Shown here: in pieces, positions 13,301 through 28,300 of the stretch
How the letters are laid out: each line of letters starts with the position of its first letter
How positions within the stretch are numbered: the stretch's first letter is position 1
NCBI RefSeq assembly: GCF_905220415.1
Contig: NC_059556.1
Coordinates: 3,856,501-3,920,500 of the forward strand
DNA length: 64,000 nt
Source of the DNA: Colias croceus
Lineage: Eukaryota > Arthropoda > Insecta > Lepidoptera > Pieridae
Direction of reading: 5' to 3'
Notes under the pieces: model-generated
The model's database searches: none
Told to the model about the DNA's origin: nothing
The model's input: the letters and a program-made list of their open reading frames with translations, nothing else
Position numbers and translations under genes: made by a program

Positions 13301-16300
13301 TTTGAAATCACGCGACAATTCTGTTATCGTCAAGAATATACCTAGATAGGTTATCGCACATTTTACATTTATTAAGTCTAAAAGCGTGCACGCCATTTTT
13401 TAGACGATAAGGGTGTTGTTTATATTTCATTCGTTTAAGTTCATAAAAGTTAAAAAAAATCCAATTAAAAGTAACAATTGTACTACGCTTGTCGAATTAA
13501 ATTTACGAATGTTAAAGCTAAGCAAAATGACAATATCTTCAATTGAGAACCGCTCTACGACGTAGCGGAACGTAGCTTAGTAGAAATCTAGCATCCAAGA
13601 ACTACTTTATTTGCGCTGGTTGCAATCGACACAAATTAGATCCGATCGTGTTAAGTACCTCACTTCACTAGATTGGCAATTTGGCACCGCCTAAAGAAAT
13701 ATTTGCTACGAACGAGTCCGCTACGAACTCATCCGCTACGAAGTAGTCCGCTACGAGCGGTGCCAGACAAAACTAAAGCCAATGTTCATACGTTGTTTAC
13801 GGTTTGGCATATTTGTTTAACTTTCTACAGATGTTTTCAACAATAGCTGTATAAATCTGTATTATCTGTTGCCAGTAAATATCTTTGCGGCAGTTAACAT
13901 ATTTCAAACTGTTTTCATAGTTTTGTAACTGCATTTTTCCTATTTTCTTAGCATAAATCTCTAAAGCCATTCGAAACTTCAAGATATAAAATATAAAGCA
14001 ATTTATTTATCGCGAAAGCACTTGCTTTATGGTGAAATTATCAGAATATTTACATCTTTTTCTCGACAATTCTGCCATGGTTTTTTTATGAAGATTCATG
14101 AAAGTTTACCTTTATTCCAAAAAAAAAAATATTTTAAAATTCCTTCTAAAACTAACCTTGTACATCAAGTAAGGGGTTATATCTCAGTGGTCCCAGATAG
14201 AAAATCAGACTGTTACTGGAGTGTGACGTCACAGTAAGGGTCACGTGCCCCTCCTGGCAGGCGGGGGGAGGGGGGTACATGGCCCAGCCGTTCCCGTGGA
14301 AAGCTATGGAGGTCTGCTCACAGTGAGGCCCGTTCCAGCCTTCTGGGCACTCGCATTTGTCCGCGAATGGGGTACCTGGTTCATATAAGAAATATTGGAT
14401 ACCTAAATTCAGAACATCTAGAAGTGGAATATTACTTTTTTGTATGTAACACATTGAGTAAACGTTAATGGAGACTTCGTGAGCAATCGTTATTCTTTTT
14501 CGAAACAGAGCATTAATGTCTTTTAATAAATGTTCTGCCTAAAAAATCGAATACATAACAGGATTCAGTCACCGACGAAATTAGCCGGAACAGACATACA
14601 TGATAATACTTTTTTTTTACACTATAGTACACTTCATAAAAATTCTATCATTCTGAAACCACAAAGAGACACTACAATTTCTAATCTATAACCATTTTTT
14701 TCCAGAAATACTGTTCACTCACCTCCATTCAAACAAACAAGCGGTTCTTCCACATCACAAGTACACTCCGACTCCACTCTGGCACTGACTCCAACAAAGC
14801 TGGTGGTGTTCGTGTACACTGAGAGGGGAACGTTGTTCTTCATCAGCACATTGCGACAGGAATCCTCGCATTGCTCCTTCTCTATGAGACACTCGTCGAT
14901 TCGGACCATGTAGATTTTAGCTCCGAGCTCTTCTTCCAACTAAAAAGAGATAATGAATAGAAATTTTGTTCAAGCTTTGTTGATTATTATCAATGTTGAG
15001 ATATTTTAACTAGTAGTAGTGGTAGTAAAATTTGTTCTGTAAATTACAAATCCCATATGACATAATAAATAATTATTTTTTCGCACATTTTATGAATGAA
15101 TGAATTCTTTATTATACATACAAAGAAATACAGTTTGTTACATGCTTGAGATAGCTTATAATATTTGTTCATGTTAAACAACCTCAAATTCAACTTTGTC
15201 CTAAACATAAATTAAGTTCCGCACAAGAGAAAATAGTTATATTGTATTCCGCCAAAATCACCAAGTTCCGAGTTCCGAAGAACCGTCACACAACACAATT
15301 CCCTGTAAGTTCAATTCAATAAATACAACAAAACTATTTTCATAGCAAAAATCGCATCCTGAAGCTGACTGCACAGCGCTTCGATTCTCGTTATGTCACT
15401 AACGAGGTCATTACAAATGTTACGTAGCAGGCTTTGGGAAAATATTTTTCTCTTTCCTTCCACAATACTCCCTGGAGCAAACTTTAAACAACTTTAAACG
15501 TGAGAACGTAATTAGAGCTTCATATTGTCGAAGCTGATAAAAGTTTAGCGAAAAATAGTTTACTTTGCTGAATTTTCTGGACGTAATGGCAGTTTCAAGA
15601 CAGGTAAATAAAGTTAAGAGGGCTTATTCAATTTAACGCAAGTCAAAATCTCCGCGATCTATTACGATAGATCGCGGCTTGCGCTATCCTTTTACTATGA
15701 ACAGCATAAGTCCACAGGAGAGCGCCGAGCAACATGTCCTCTCTCTGGAAAGGCTCGCTGCCGACTGATTTTAATCGGGTCGCGCGCAGTGTTTTATAGT
15801 ACTTTAAAAAAAATTGTAGAAAAATAATAGAGGTACCTTAGTTGATTTTTTAAATTTTATCTTATAAGTAAGATGTTCTTTTATTGCAATATGTAAAAAT
15901 TATATTAAACTAAGTCAAATATCTTGGTGAAAATAATCATTTTGTCGACTATAATTTCTAAAAAAATTCACATTGTTCGGATTTTAATTTCGTAAGTTAG
16001 GAGTCCAAAATAAAAAAATCTTTTAACTAACTATTTTAATAAGGATTTTTGCAGTTAGTTAAAAAAAATTGTGTGTTAGATCTGTCAGCGATTTCAGATA
16101 TTTTTAGCTTCGAAATTGACACTAAAAGCGAAATCAAGCAATCATCGGCTCAGTTATCTTGATGGTATTCACAAATACTGTATTAATTGAAAAAAACTCT
16201 TAACTAACTATATAGACAATAAAATTTCCTAAAATTATTAGTAATTCATATGTTTGTAAGATAAGTGGTTGATGGACAATCTGGTTTGAAAAATCACATA

Positions 16301-19300
16301 TTTGAGCCAAACAGCGCACGGACCGCGTACACGGCCTTAAGAATATTCAAGTAGATATAATGGAGAATTTCTTTTCGTGCAACTTACTCGAAATATTTCT
16401 TCATTTTAACATAATTATCTCTTAATAAGTACGTTAAAACCCGCTACGTTTGTGCAAACTTAACCTATGTTAAACTGACGAATTATTTTATAACATAAAA
16501 AGATACTCTTAAATCTATAAGACGCATCGGTTAAACAGTATGCTGAGCAGATATACAGGGTGTCCCAAAAAGTAGTGATGAACGGAAGCTGGGAGGTAGA
16601 GGACCTAGAGAGCTATCCGAATCACCCCCATGTATGTTATGCGATTTTTCGTATTTTCGGAGATATGACGTTTTTTTCAATTTTTCACCTATCGCCGAGT
16701 ACGATGATATTTTAACTCATGGTGACGTCATTTAAAAGACAACTTTTTTGGTGATGTCACACTTACATTGAGCAACAGCGGGGTTATTTTAAAAATTTCT
16801 GGTTATTAAACACCTTTTTATTGGTTTAAATTTGTTTTTGTTTATCACCGTGTTAATTCAATTTTTGCACTTACCACATTTAGATTTCAATTTTTCGATT
16901 GAAGCCTTCTGAATAATAAAATGAAATTTTCAGGGTAGCTACGTGATAGATAGAGCAAGTTTTTAAAAGCCAAACGAGAACCTTTTTTATGTGATTTTAT
17001 TTTTTTTACGGGCCTTATTAAATTGAAAAAAACGTCATAACTCCGAAAATACGAAAAATCGCATAACATACATGGGGGTGATTCGGATAGCCCTCGAGGT
17101 CCTCTACCTCCCAGCTTCCGTTCATCACTACTTTTTGGGACACCCTGTATATTCAGAATAAACACAACTTTCCCTAGTTTATCAACCAATTATTAAACAG
17201 TACAAACAATAATCACCTTTTCCTGAATCCCAATGACCATACTGTCCAGTTTCTCAGGTTCGAAGTACGGAGAGCCATGCGCGGAGTACCGGACGTCCAG
17301 GAATTCATCTTTCACCGTTAGTTTACTGAACACAGTGAATACATCGACATTGTCCATAGATTTGTTGAACAGTTGCGCAAGGCGACGATGCAGCTTGTCC
17401 TTTTTACTTAAACCCTGGGAAATAAACAACAATAATTATAAGTTGAAGAGATTTATGGGGATAACTTGTGGAAGTTGGATCGCATCATATCTATTTTAAA
17501 TTGGCAACATGATAAAATACAATCTAATGCCCTAAGTACTAAATTAGGATATTAACTGAAGCTGCGATTGACTGTATTTCACAGCTAACACACTGCTCTT
17601 CGCAGGCAGCATCTTTTCGCAGCAATAATATCATTGAGTTAACTTATGTGATAAATATTAAACGCTGGTTTCTTAAAGTTATTTTTGAGTAAATTTGCTA
17701 CATTCAATACTCCGGTGTGTATAGTTTCGTAAGCGAATACGTATCATTTAGAACCATCAACACTAAAATATAAACAGTACAATTTCAACGTGTTCACAGA
17801 GGAATGTGTCCGAAACCACGAGGCTATCTGTACCGAATATACAAGTTCCCTGAAAAGCGGAAAACGTATCTCTGACACGGAGCTTAACTAGAATTGGGCC
17901 GGACATGTCACATGAGGAGCGTTGAGCAAAAATTACTGGCAACAACAGAAACGGGAAGTAAGGCGGCAGAGCGGGAGAACTTTGTGCATTTCTTAATACG
18001 CTGTTATTGTGTTTATGGTGTCGTTTATTGTGATGGTGGTTTATAGTATTTAAAGGATATGTTTAGTGTTTTGTGATATGATTGAAGTAGCAGGTGTCCT
18101 CTACTGTGAGTCAGCGTAAATTGTAGTCTATTAAATGAATAATGAATTAAACAAGGGCCATAGCAAAATTATATCGTCAACAATAAAACCAAAAATTAAA
18201 AACAGCAATACCGTACACGAATACTAAGCTTATGCTTTCTTTAGGAAATCCTAGAACAATATCGTAGATACATAAGTTATCTCATTTTAAACAGGAATCG
18301 TATTATTTCCTAAAACTCATAGCTACAGTGACAATGTGGTCTCTATCGTGTGTAAGCCATTATACACACTAAACGGTCACTTAAGTCGTATTTACGTTTA
18401 TGGAGATTTGCCAACTTCTGGAAGTTTCAGTCGACCCTGACATAAGACGTTCAAATGTAGGTACTGTGAGTTAAATTGTCTCATTTGGATCTGTACCGAG
18501 AGTTTGCAAGATAGTTAACTGTTTATGGAGAATGAATATCGTTGTCATAGCAAATATTGTTTTGTGTAAACGGTTTGAATTGTCTCTTCGTTTCTGTAGG
18601 GTGTTTTGTATTGTTTTAAGAAATGTACAGGTAACATTGTCAGATTAAATACGATTTTTTAGGTTATTTTCTATATATTATACCTAGTGTTAATAGCTTA
18701 AATTATCTCTACAAATTTTTATGCCGTTAGAAATAATAGAATATTAAAATGAAACATTTACACGTTTTTGCCAGTTGCATCAAACGTTACGTGAGAGGTG
18801 GGTTCAATCCCAGTGGAGGTAAATAAAAAGTCGACGAGAGAAATGTTAGCGAAATCTATATAAACCTCAAAAAACACGCAACTCGACAAATTTTTTATTG
18901 ACTAGTACATTGATTGCTTCTAAATTGCATTTTAAATTCAAATAAAACGTTTAAAAGCATACATAGTTGTACGTAAAGATTCAACTTATTATGTTTATGC
19001 TCTATAGAATACATGAATACGGTAGAACACCGCACTCCATATTAAATAACAATGTATTGTCTTTAAGCACACAGCACTTAATATACAATTCGCCTTCAGA
19101 AATCTCAATTCTACAATGTTATTAATCATTAAAATATTAATCTTGAGCCATTGACGTGAAGGCACTAAGGGGCCGCGTCACTTCATAATAGGTTATAACT
19201 ACTAAGTACCCAACTATAGTGGTAAGACTTTAAGCGGTTATGTGCCTTATTCTGTTGCATGTTAAGGATAATACGGCTTAAAGTTCAGTTTTACTATCTT

Positions 19301-22300
19301 CTGCTTAAAGGACATTTGATTAAAGATGAAATGATGTAGAATAGTACACTTTGTATCATCCTGCTTTGTAGTTCATTTTAGGTCAAAATAAATAAAAAAA
19401 GGTTAAAGCAAATAAAGTAAATATTATGAATATAATTTTAATATGAACCTCTGATTTTAAATGCAACCTGAGTCCCGAAAGTAAGTCTAAAATTACTCCG
19501 TTAAACACAAATATTAACGCTTAACAAAATGACACTTTGTTTCATACAACACGGTCTATAATTATTACCATTCTAAAGAGTACAAATAGGGTAATTCATC
19601 GAGATAGAAATACAATGAATTTAGTAGCTATTCGAAAGCAATGATATTGTCAAGAGAACGTCGCGAGGACATGTATAAGACATTAGAGTTATGACGATTG
19701 GTCAGAATAACAGCAGAATATCTCATATATCTATAATATGATCATGTGTATTCCAGTGTAGTGTATTAGAATTTGGCTTATTTAGCGTGGAATATTTACG
19801 GAATTTTTAGGGGGTCAAGATTTTCATTTACATGTTTGTTCGAATTATCTTTGTTTTGAATTATTAAAAAAATAAAGGATAAAGCTTATTGCATTAACTG
19901 CTTAACTACTGACTGAATCCTACAAAAGATAATTATTTAATTTTACCTAAGTTTGAACAAACTATGTCGATTAACCCTTTGAAATACATTCACATTTTAA
20001 TCTTCAACTTTCATCTTGACTTAATCACCCATGCTATCTCACAACACCATTTTTATAAAAGTTTTCAATTATTAACACATATATAATAGGTAGGTACTTA
20101 CATCAGCCTCCGGAACAATGAATTCTTCAGCAGTGATATTAACGAACCGGATAGAACCCGATTTATCCACAGCTTCTTCGGGAATCTCCTTGATGGTCAC
20201 ATTGACTGTCGCCTCCACCCAGTGGAACGGTACAAGGGGCTCATTCTCTTCTGTCACCTTTATGAGAAAAATGTTTTGGAATGTAGTACTAGTTTTAGTA
20301 ATTTTATGGTAAATAAAATGTATGTAGTTAGTCTTAGTTTTGACTGGTAAAAGTACGTAAGAGCGTGGTGAAGAATTGCGAATTTTTTAGCTTTACATGT
20401 GACTTAGATGTAACAAAAAACATGTTGAATAAAATGACGTGAAAAGTTAACCTAAAATCACCTTACATCATTTTTGTAATTCTAATATTAATTTAAACAA
20501 TTTTACTCCAAGAGCATTACTCAATTATATGTTATATGTTAAACGGTTTCTATCAGGATATATCCTAAAATTCCACCAATTTAAAGAATTTAAACATAGA
20601 GATCCATTAGGTGAAGCAAAAATTCCAAACCAAATCACTACTTCGTATGCACGCAAAGGAAACGCAAGATCTAAATCATTCATGTTCAGAAAATAACATT
20701 GTACATATGCAACATTTATTTAGTTTTTCGGATTCCGTAGCTATAGGAAAGGTCACAAAAACTTCGTTATTCCATTCATATTTCTCTTTGTATTTTCATG
20801 CTATCTATGTATATTTTTCTGGTATTTTGTTAGAATATTTTTAATTGAGTTGACTTTTTCGTTGTTCGAAACTTAAAATAACATAGTCAACGACGAGTAC
20901 ATAGTTCTATTATACTGAACAACGTTAAAATAAATAGAAACACGCGTTTTTACCCAGAGGGCAAGAAGCATGATATTTATACGCTTAGAATATTATATTA
21001 CAATCTGCATCGGAGCATTTTTCCCAAGAGCCAGCACTGTTTACAACGAGACCTATTCAGACTGTTATATACAAGATTTGTTTGAATATGCTAAGAGTTT
21101 AATGGAAACTGCTGTTATTGTGAGAAAATTGAATTTTGATGCATTGTGCTGATGTTGCATAAAGAGGAATCTAAACTTCTATAGCGCTTAACAGTTTCTC
21201 GAGATTTAAAATACTCGGAAGTGATTATATATCTACTTTTATTGCGTAGAACAGTTTTCAAAGACAATTTATTGGAAACATGCAAATCCTTTAACGCGAA
21301 CTCAGAACTGTAAACGGTTTACGTGTGCATGAAAAACTCGCGACATAAATACGCTTTCCATTAAAATCGGCGACCTGGAGCCCTCGAAAAAAGCGTTAAT
21401 AAATGCACATTTTCCATAGAAATCTAAACGCGAATGTGTTCGCAAAATCAATAGAGTCGTTAAGCGTGGAACGTAAGGAGCGGAATTTCAGGTCACCGCA
21501 AATACTTAGCATTTAATTATTAACTTCCCGGCCACTAAATCCAAGAGAAACGTACCACGACTGAGAGCTGATGAAATATTCACAGCTATTACTGGTCGGG
21601 GTTTAACTTTTCAACTAATATACTTAACTGTTTCAAACTAAACCATTATGATAACTATATTTGTACGCTCTAAAACTTTTGTGTTCCCAAAAAAAAGAAC
21701 TACAACGAAAAACGACTAGCCTATACATTGCTGTGTAATTTTAAAACGGGGCAATAATAACTAAAAAATACAGCGATGCGGTAGAAAATAACAAATGAAT
21801 TATTACTAACGATTGATAAACATGAAAATAATTGGATAGATTGTATCAAAATATTCGATATCTGGACGGACATTTTTATGCACTTTAATAAATGAAATAT
21901 AATAAAAAAGTTTTCGATAATTTCTATACAAATATTTGATAGATCGGAAATTATAATTCAATATGCTGTTTGATTAAAACGAAAATAAAGTAAAAAAACA
22001 TTTATGATCCAGTTAATTGGTGCAATTTAATTTAAAATATCTTTATTTTGTTGATAAAATTACTTCATTAATTAAATGGTTATTAATGTAGATTATTTTC
22101 TTGTTTGTTGTAAAATATACAATACACTGGCACAAATAAAGTAAAAAAATCGTTTTAAATACTTAAAAATTAATAATTAAATTTAAGATATATGCAGCTG
22201 TACTCACGTTAAAATGCAGCAAATAAGTCCCATTAGGCGTTCCCTCCTTCATGGTGATCATGCCAGTGTTGCTATGCACGTCGAAGTATGGACTCCGTTG

Positions 22301-25300
22301 TTCATACGATGGCAGCCACATGAACCGCTTGTCTGGCAGGTCCCAGTCATCTGGGTCGTTCACGAATACTCTTCCTATTTCTGTGTCTGGCGCTTCTCCC
22401 TGGTAAATTAAGATAATATGTTTAAAATCGCAAAAAAGTACCAACTACTTTTATTCTATGACTTGAGCATTTCTTTTTTTTTTAACTTTAGATATCAGTT
22501 GAATATAAAAGAGAGACTCGTTTAGGAATGAGACCGATCAGACTATCATGGTATTACAAATTAAATATCGATAAATGTGACAATCCAAAGTTAATAATGA
22601 GATAAGAGTTTATTTTAAATTAATATTAGTCTTAAAAAATTTCAACTTGTTTACAACAAAACATTAAATTCTATACTTCATCAGTTTTGTACCACTTAAC
22701 AATAATTACATAAATAGAAGAGCTACAAAATCAGAAAATAGAAACAATAAAAGCTGAAAAATAAACACAAACTGAAACAATTACGTAGAAACAAATAAAA
22801 ATAACCCCTTCAAAGTGATTAAATTTCTATTTTGAGGAAAATCTTTTCACAATTCAAAAACGACCAAAAGTATCCGCTCATACATTAAGCCCTTATTAAA
22901 ATACCGTTAATCTCTTTAAAAGGTTTTAACGAGGAATAATACGGACCTACATAATTTTGCTCGGTAAATGGAACGCTTTAATTTTCCAATTCATTTAATG
23001 ATTGTTGGATTTATCGTTTTATCCTTTTAATTTTCTTCTTAATAATAAAACAGAAATGTTGTCCATCTCTCGGCCTATAACTATAGAAGGTACAGTTTCA
23101 AAAATTTTGTGAAAATAAAGAAATTAACCAGGGCACTGGAGCAGAGAATTTAACAAATAAATATTGTAGGTTAAAAAATGTGTTGACCTGCATAAACTTC
23201 TTCATTAAATTCACGTATGCAGCCTTGAATTCGTGGAACCTACATTTTATCCAGTAAAAATGTTTCGTTACATTTACACGTGGAATAACTGTGACATAAA
23301 AAAGTGCAAAATAACGTTTTTTATTACTTAATTGGAACCGGTAACCGCTGAGTCCAAAGGGAGCAATACGAAGAAAATAATGAAGTAATTATTTTCTATG
23401 GTGATTCGCTCTCCCAATCGAATGGCCTTAACAGGGAAATGATTCATATGTCATAAAATATTCCGATGTAATTTGAAAATATAACACAATTTTTTATAAA
23501 TAGAAACCTATGTAAGATTTTGAAAATATTAACTTTTGTCCTTGTATTTATTTCTACTTACTTATTTTCACAAAAAACGATTCTTCATATTCTAAATTTG
23601 CAATAAAAAATCCTAAATATTGATCAATATGAATAAGTACTACTATTATTTACTATTAACTTTGCGAGTCATAATCAAGAGATGCACAGACCATCAATAC
23701 TAACTAACAGACAAATGTACCTGGTTTCTGTAAACCTCTAAATAAATCGGTCAGTTTCAACCAGTTCGTTATAACTTAGAGAATACGGTGCTGCGGCCAA
23801 GTCGTCTAATAAACTTGGTTAGCGACCTGAGAATTAAACTACTGCTCTTCGATACTGTTTGCTGTTTGTTGGCTGCTGTGTTTTGAGGTGATTTGATGAC
23901 GCCAATTTTAAATAAACTTTATTGAATAAATCGTACTTCAGAGATGGGTATTTAGTGGAGATGGAATGAGATTTGAACATACATTAAATTTTAGAAGTGA
24001 AGAGATACTGTGTTACGAAAGTATTACAAAGAGAAATATGGATTTTGCTTACTGTGAATAAAACTTCATATAAATGGAGCGATAAATATAACTTTGTAAG
24101 CGTTTAAAAACAACACAAAGGTTGCAATTGCGTATTTTTGTGGCTAACACGCAAGGGTCAGAGAAAAATAAAAATTATCTTCATATAAAAGAAAGGTGCG
24201 TACATAAGAAAATTTAATAAAAGAAAAACCTTTCGGCAAGTGAAAGCACTGAAGGTAGTCAAGAATAAAACAAGCATCGTAACTTAGAGGAACGGGAGGG
24301 AGGCAGTAAAAAGTGCCTCCTCGGTAATCCCTCTTTACGCACACACAACTAAACCCGCTTTCATTAAGGCGAAATTAACATTTAATAGCCATATATTATT
24401 ATAAAACACTGGTATTATCGCGGTATATATTAACTTTATTGGATAATAGCTGAGTTAATTATTCATTGAAAAATTTTATAGTGAATACTGTAAATGACCT
24501 TCCGTACGGAGTTTAATAAAAACTTCCGTCGAATAAAGTTGATAATAAACGCTAGGTATAGTTGACAACAAAGTACAAATAGCATATAATTTCCATCAAT
24601 AAAATATTATTTTTTATGAATTGAGGAAATTGTTATGATGAATAAGAAATCTACACATTTGCAAGTAGAGTTTTACTTAAAAGTTATTTTATCGAATAAA
24701 AAAGAAATAATGAAGTGATCAGTTTAGAAAGAAAGTTTACAAATAACACGAAGAAAAGTATGAGATCATCTAGCAAAACATACGTCTTTCGTAAATACAT
24801 ATTCCAAATGTTACCATAATTCATAAAATGTACCCACAATAAAATCATGATAGCGACGAATGAAAAATCGTAAAGTATTTTACGTTGGTTTGTAAACAGC
24901 AATAAATGTGTTGCCGCTACTTGAAGACATTTTCGTCTAACATTCCGTACTCCGCTCACTTCAATGTAAATTTTATTTTTATGTTCTCCTAAGTAACTTA
25001 GCACGCTCGTTATTGTTGGACGTAAACGAAAAATTTTAAGGAATTCTTGAATTTCTTTGTTTATTTAATATTATAATTTTGTTTAGAAATAATCAAGATT
25101 TATTATAGCCAAGAATTCAAAACAAAATAGGAAAGATGATACCTAAATAATAGACAATAGATTTACCAAACCCTTGACGAATGACGTGCCCTTTGTCAAA
25201 TTAATTTACACTAAGGGCTGATTTTTCAATCCTTGGTTAAAACTTATTCGTCAAATAACGTATTAAACTACCATTTCAAAAATGTATTCTAATTGTCCGT

Positions 25301-28300
25301 ATTTGACAGTTTTTTAGACGGATACATTTTAACCAGGGATTGAAAAATCGGCCTTAAAAATAATAATTTATCCAGTCGAGTCATGTTTTGCTTTGATTAG
25401 ACAGAGCCTCCACCTACATATAATTGAAAATTCAGCATGAATTTAAACTTATAAATTGTGCTTCTAATGTATTGTTTCACCTGTAAGTGGGAGTTCGGAA
25501 AGGTCAGGCTCCGACCCGCTAAAATAAGATAACATAATATTAAACAATATAGGTAAAATAAGTACTAGTACCTTGATTCTGAATTGTTTGATTATTTTAG
25601 GCTTATTTGAAATTTTTTTTTTGTTTTTTTTTTATGAGAGAGGAGGCAAATGGAAAATAATATATACAGTAATTTATCATATTTTCTTTAGTTAGGGAAT
25701 AAGATAGATAAAACTAAGTAATGAAAATTTGTCCATTAATTATTAAAAATTATTCTCTATCTAGTATTTAAAACGACTTTCCCTGCAAGTGACTTTATAA
25801 AATTACAACCTGTATATTTTTAAATAGGTATTAAAGACATTGTGCCCTTTATCAAAATTTATACAAATCTTCCGTCTATTATAAACATTCCATTAATTCT
25901 ACCTCTAGATATAGAGTCGACTGAAAATAAAACGTCAACTATTTCGATACAGGAATATGTTCGGATGATGGCACGAGATTTTAAATTGGTTAAAAATAAG
26001 GATATTTCAGATATATTATGCGGCTGTCGGGCAAATTTTATACTTTTGACACATACATTTTAACGAGTTTCATAATGTTGAAATTTTATTATTATTTCAT
26101 CCTTACTAATATTATAAATGCGAAAGTAACTCTGTCTGTCTGTCTGTTACTCAATCACGCCTAAACTACTGAACCAATTTGCATGAAATTTGGTATGGAG
26201 ATATTTTGATACCCGAGAAAGGACATAGGCTACCTTTTATTGCGAAATATGTACCACGGGCGAAGCCGGGGCGGACCACTAGTACGTAATAAAGCAAATT
26301 ATTAATAGTAACTCTAGTTATCATTAATATATTATTTCAAGTTTTGTTTACTGTGAATTTTCTGCGCTAAGAATTGTGCATACGACACAAAACACTAGAA
26401 AAGCTCATGAAACTTCAAGATTATTATCTTCATCGCAAGGGAGTACGAAAGAATTAAAAATAATTACCAAACAAAGACTGAACAAAAGTATAAAAAAACA
26501 ACAGAAAGTATAACAAATCGATACGAAAAGAAACGAGTAAAATCGGAATCATACCATCCAGTACAGTAAAATAATAAAAAACAACACAGGAAAGATGGAA
26601 GAGATAGATTATTCCAATACTTACATAATACCGCCAGCTGTATATCTCATTGAAGTAAGTTTCCGTCTGTTTGCGTTGAGAAAACACACCTTATTATATA
26701 TATCTATCTTATTATATATATCTAATGTATACCTATATCTAATTACATATAAATGTCTCAAAGGTATAAAGTAACTTCAATATATTTGATTGTTTATTTA
26801 TTCGGTATATAGATATTAGATAGTATCTATCTAATTTATTGAAAAATACCTAAAAGTTGTTTTTCAAAAGCTTATCTTGAATTCAATGAATTGAATCTTA
26901 TAAGTTTACCGAAAAACGTAACGTTTATTTTTATTTATTAGAAGTTGAAATACACTTTGGCTAATTATTTGTATTTAAAGCGTATAATTTTAAGTACTAA
27001 ATTAATTGTTATAGAAAACAAGTTAAGGCGAAGGCGAAACATAGATCCTAAAAATATGGTATATGGACCATTTAAGGACAGGCTAGCAAGAACGCTAGTA
27101 AAACCTACATACAATTAAATTTCCTATTTAGATAATTACAGTTTTCGTTCAGCGGGAACAATGATTTCCAGGCTTTATCTAAAGGATTTACGGCGCAGAT
27201 TTAAGGAATTTATGCCACGCTTTCAGACTAGAAATCTTCCTCTACTTCGAGTTTACATAAAATATTATTCTTAATTTTAATGAAGAGCTTTATATTTGAT
27301 AGCTCGCTTTCAAATTAATTGAAAATAAAGCGCACAATATCAGTCTTCATAGAGATAACGGTACTTCTTTATTAAATTCAATTTACGTAAGACACTTTAA
27401 GTTTCAAATTCGGGATACACTTTTCATTAAAATATATATAAAACAAATTCGTTTTCTATATAGGTGTTATTTATTTTTTATTTAATATTACTGACTTTAA
27501 CTTGTACTGGATGGTTGATTGCAAATCTATTTCCTTGAGATTATGTTTCATTTAAGAAAATTACTTGTAAGAATTTCAATTACATCATAGCAGGTGCTAG
27601 TTCTGAAATTGAACTCTTTGGGATTCTAGACTCAGTACCTACTTTTGTCTTCGCGTGTATAGCTAAACTCATATAAGTAGATATATTTTTGAAAAATTAA
27701 ATGGTGAAAATAATATCCTAGTGTTAAAATCTCACGTTAAAGATATCCAACACTACTCAAACGAATTCAAATTGTTCCAACACTAAAAGTAATTAATCAC
27801 GATTGACTTCTAAGTTAAAATAACTACAAAAATTTCATCGTTTATAACGACTGACGAACAACACTAGAATTACGATTAAATTTCCACAATTTAGTAAACT
27901 TCTTATTCATTTAATTTTTCCCAATGTTACCTTATAATTGTAAACGAAAATGCTGCTTTCTCCCGAGGACATAGGGTTGTCATTCCTATCTCCTATAACC
28001 ACATGGAGTATGGACACTCCGGTCAATCTTGGAGTACCAGAGTCTGTAATCGCTACGGGAATTTTGTATTCCTTCCGCTGTTCTCTGTCAAACGACACTA
28101 GGGTGGAGAGGATGTTGCCTGTTGAAAAAGGAAATTAGTTAATTACAATTTCAAAATTCTTGCTAAGGTATGGGACATGTAGTGTTTTATTTCTAGAGAA
28201 ACATTTATTGCAATCCTTACTGTATATTTGAGAGGTAATACCTACGTGTTTGTGTTCAAAATTTCTAAAACTATATCAAAGGTGTAATGCTATAAAAAGG

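Noticed and set aside
15095..15340. LINE-like 3' end
   Set aside because: Only an AATGAATTCTTTATT-type edge is seen; no ORF remnant or target duplication.
18784..18830. tRNA-like B box GGTGGGTTCAATCCCAG
   Set aside because: No A box or cloverleaf; too little for a tRNA or SINE call.
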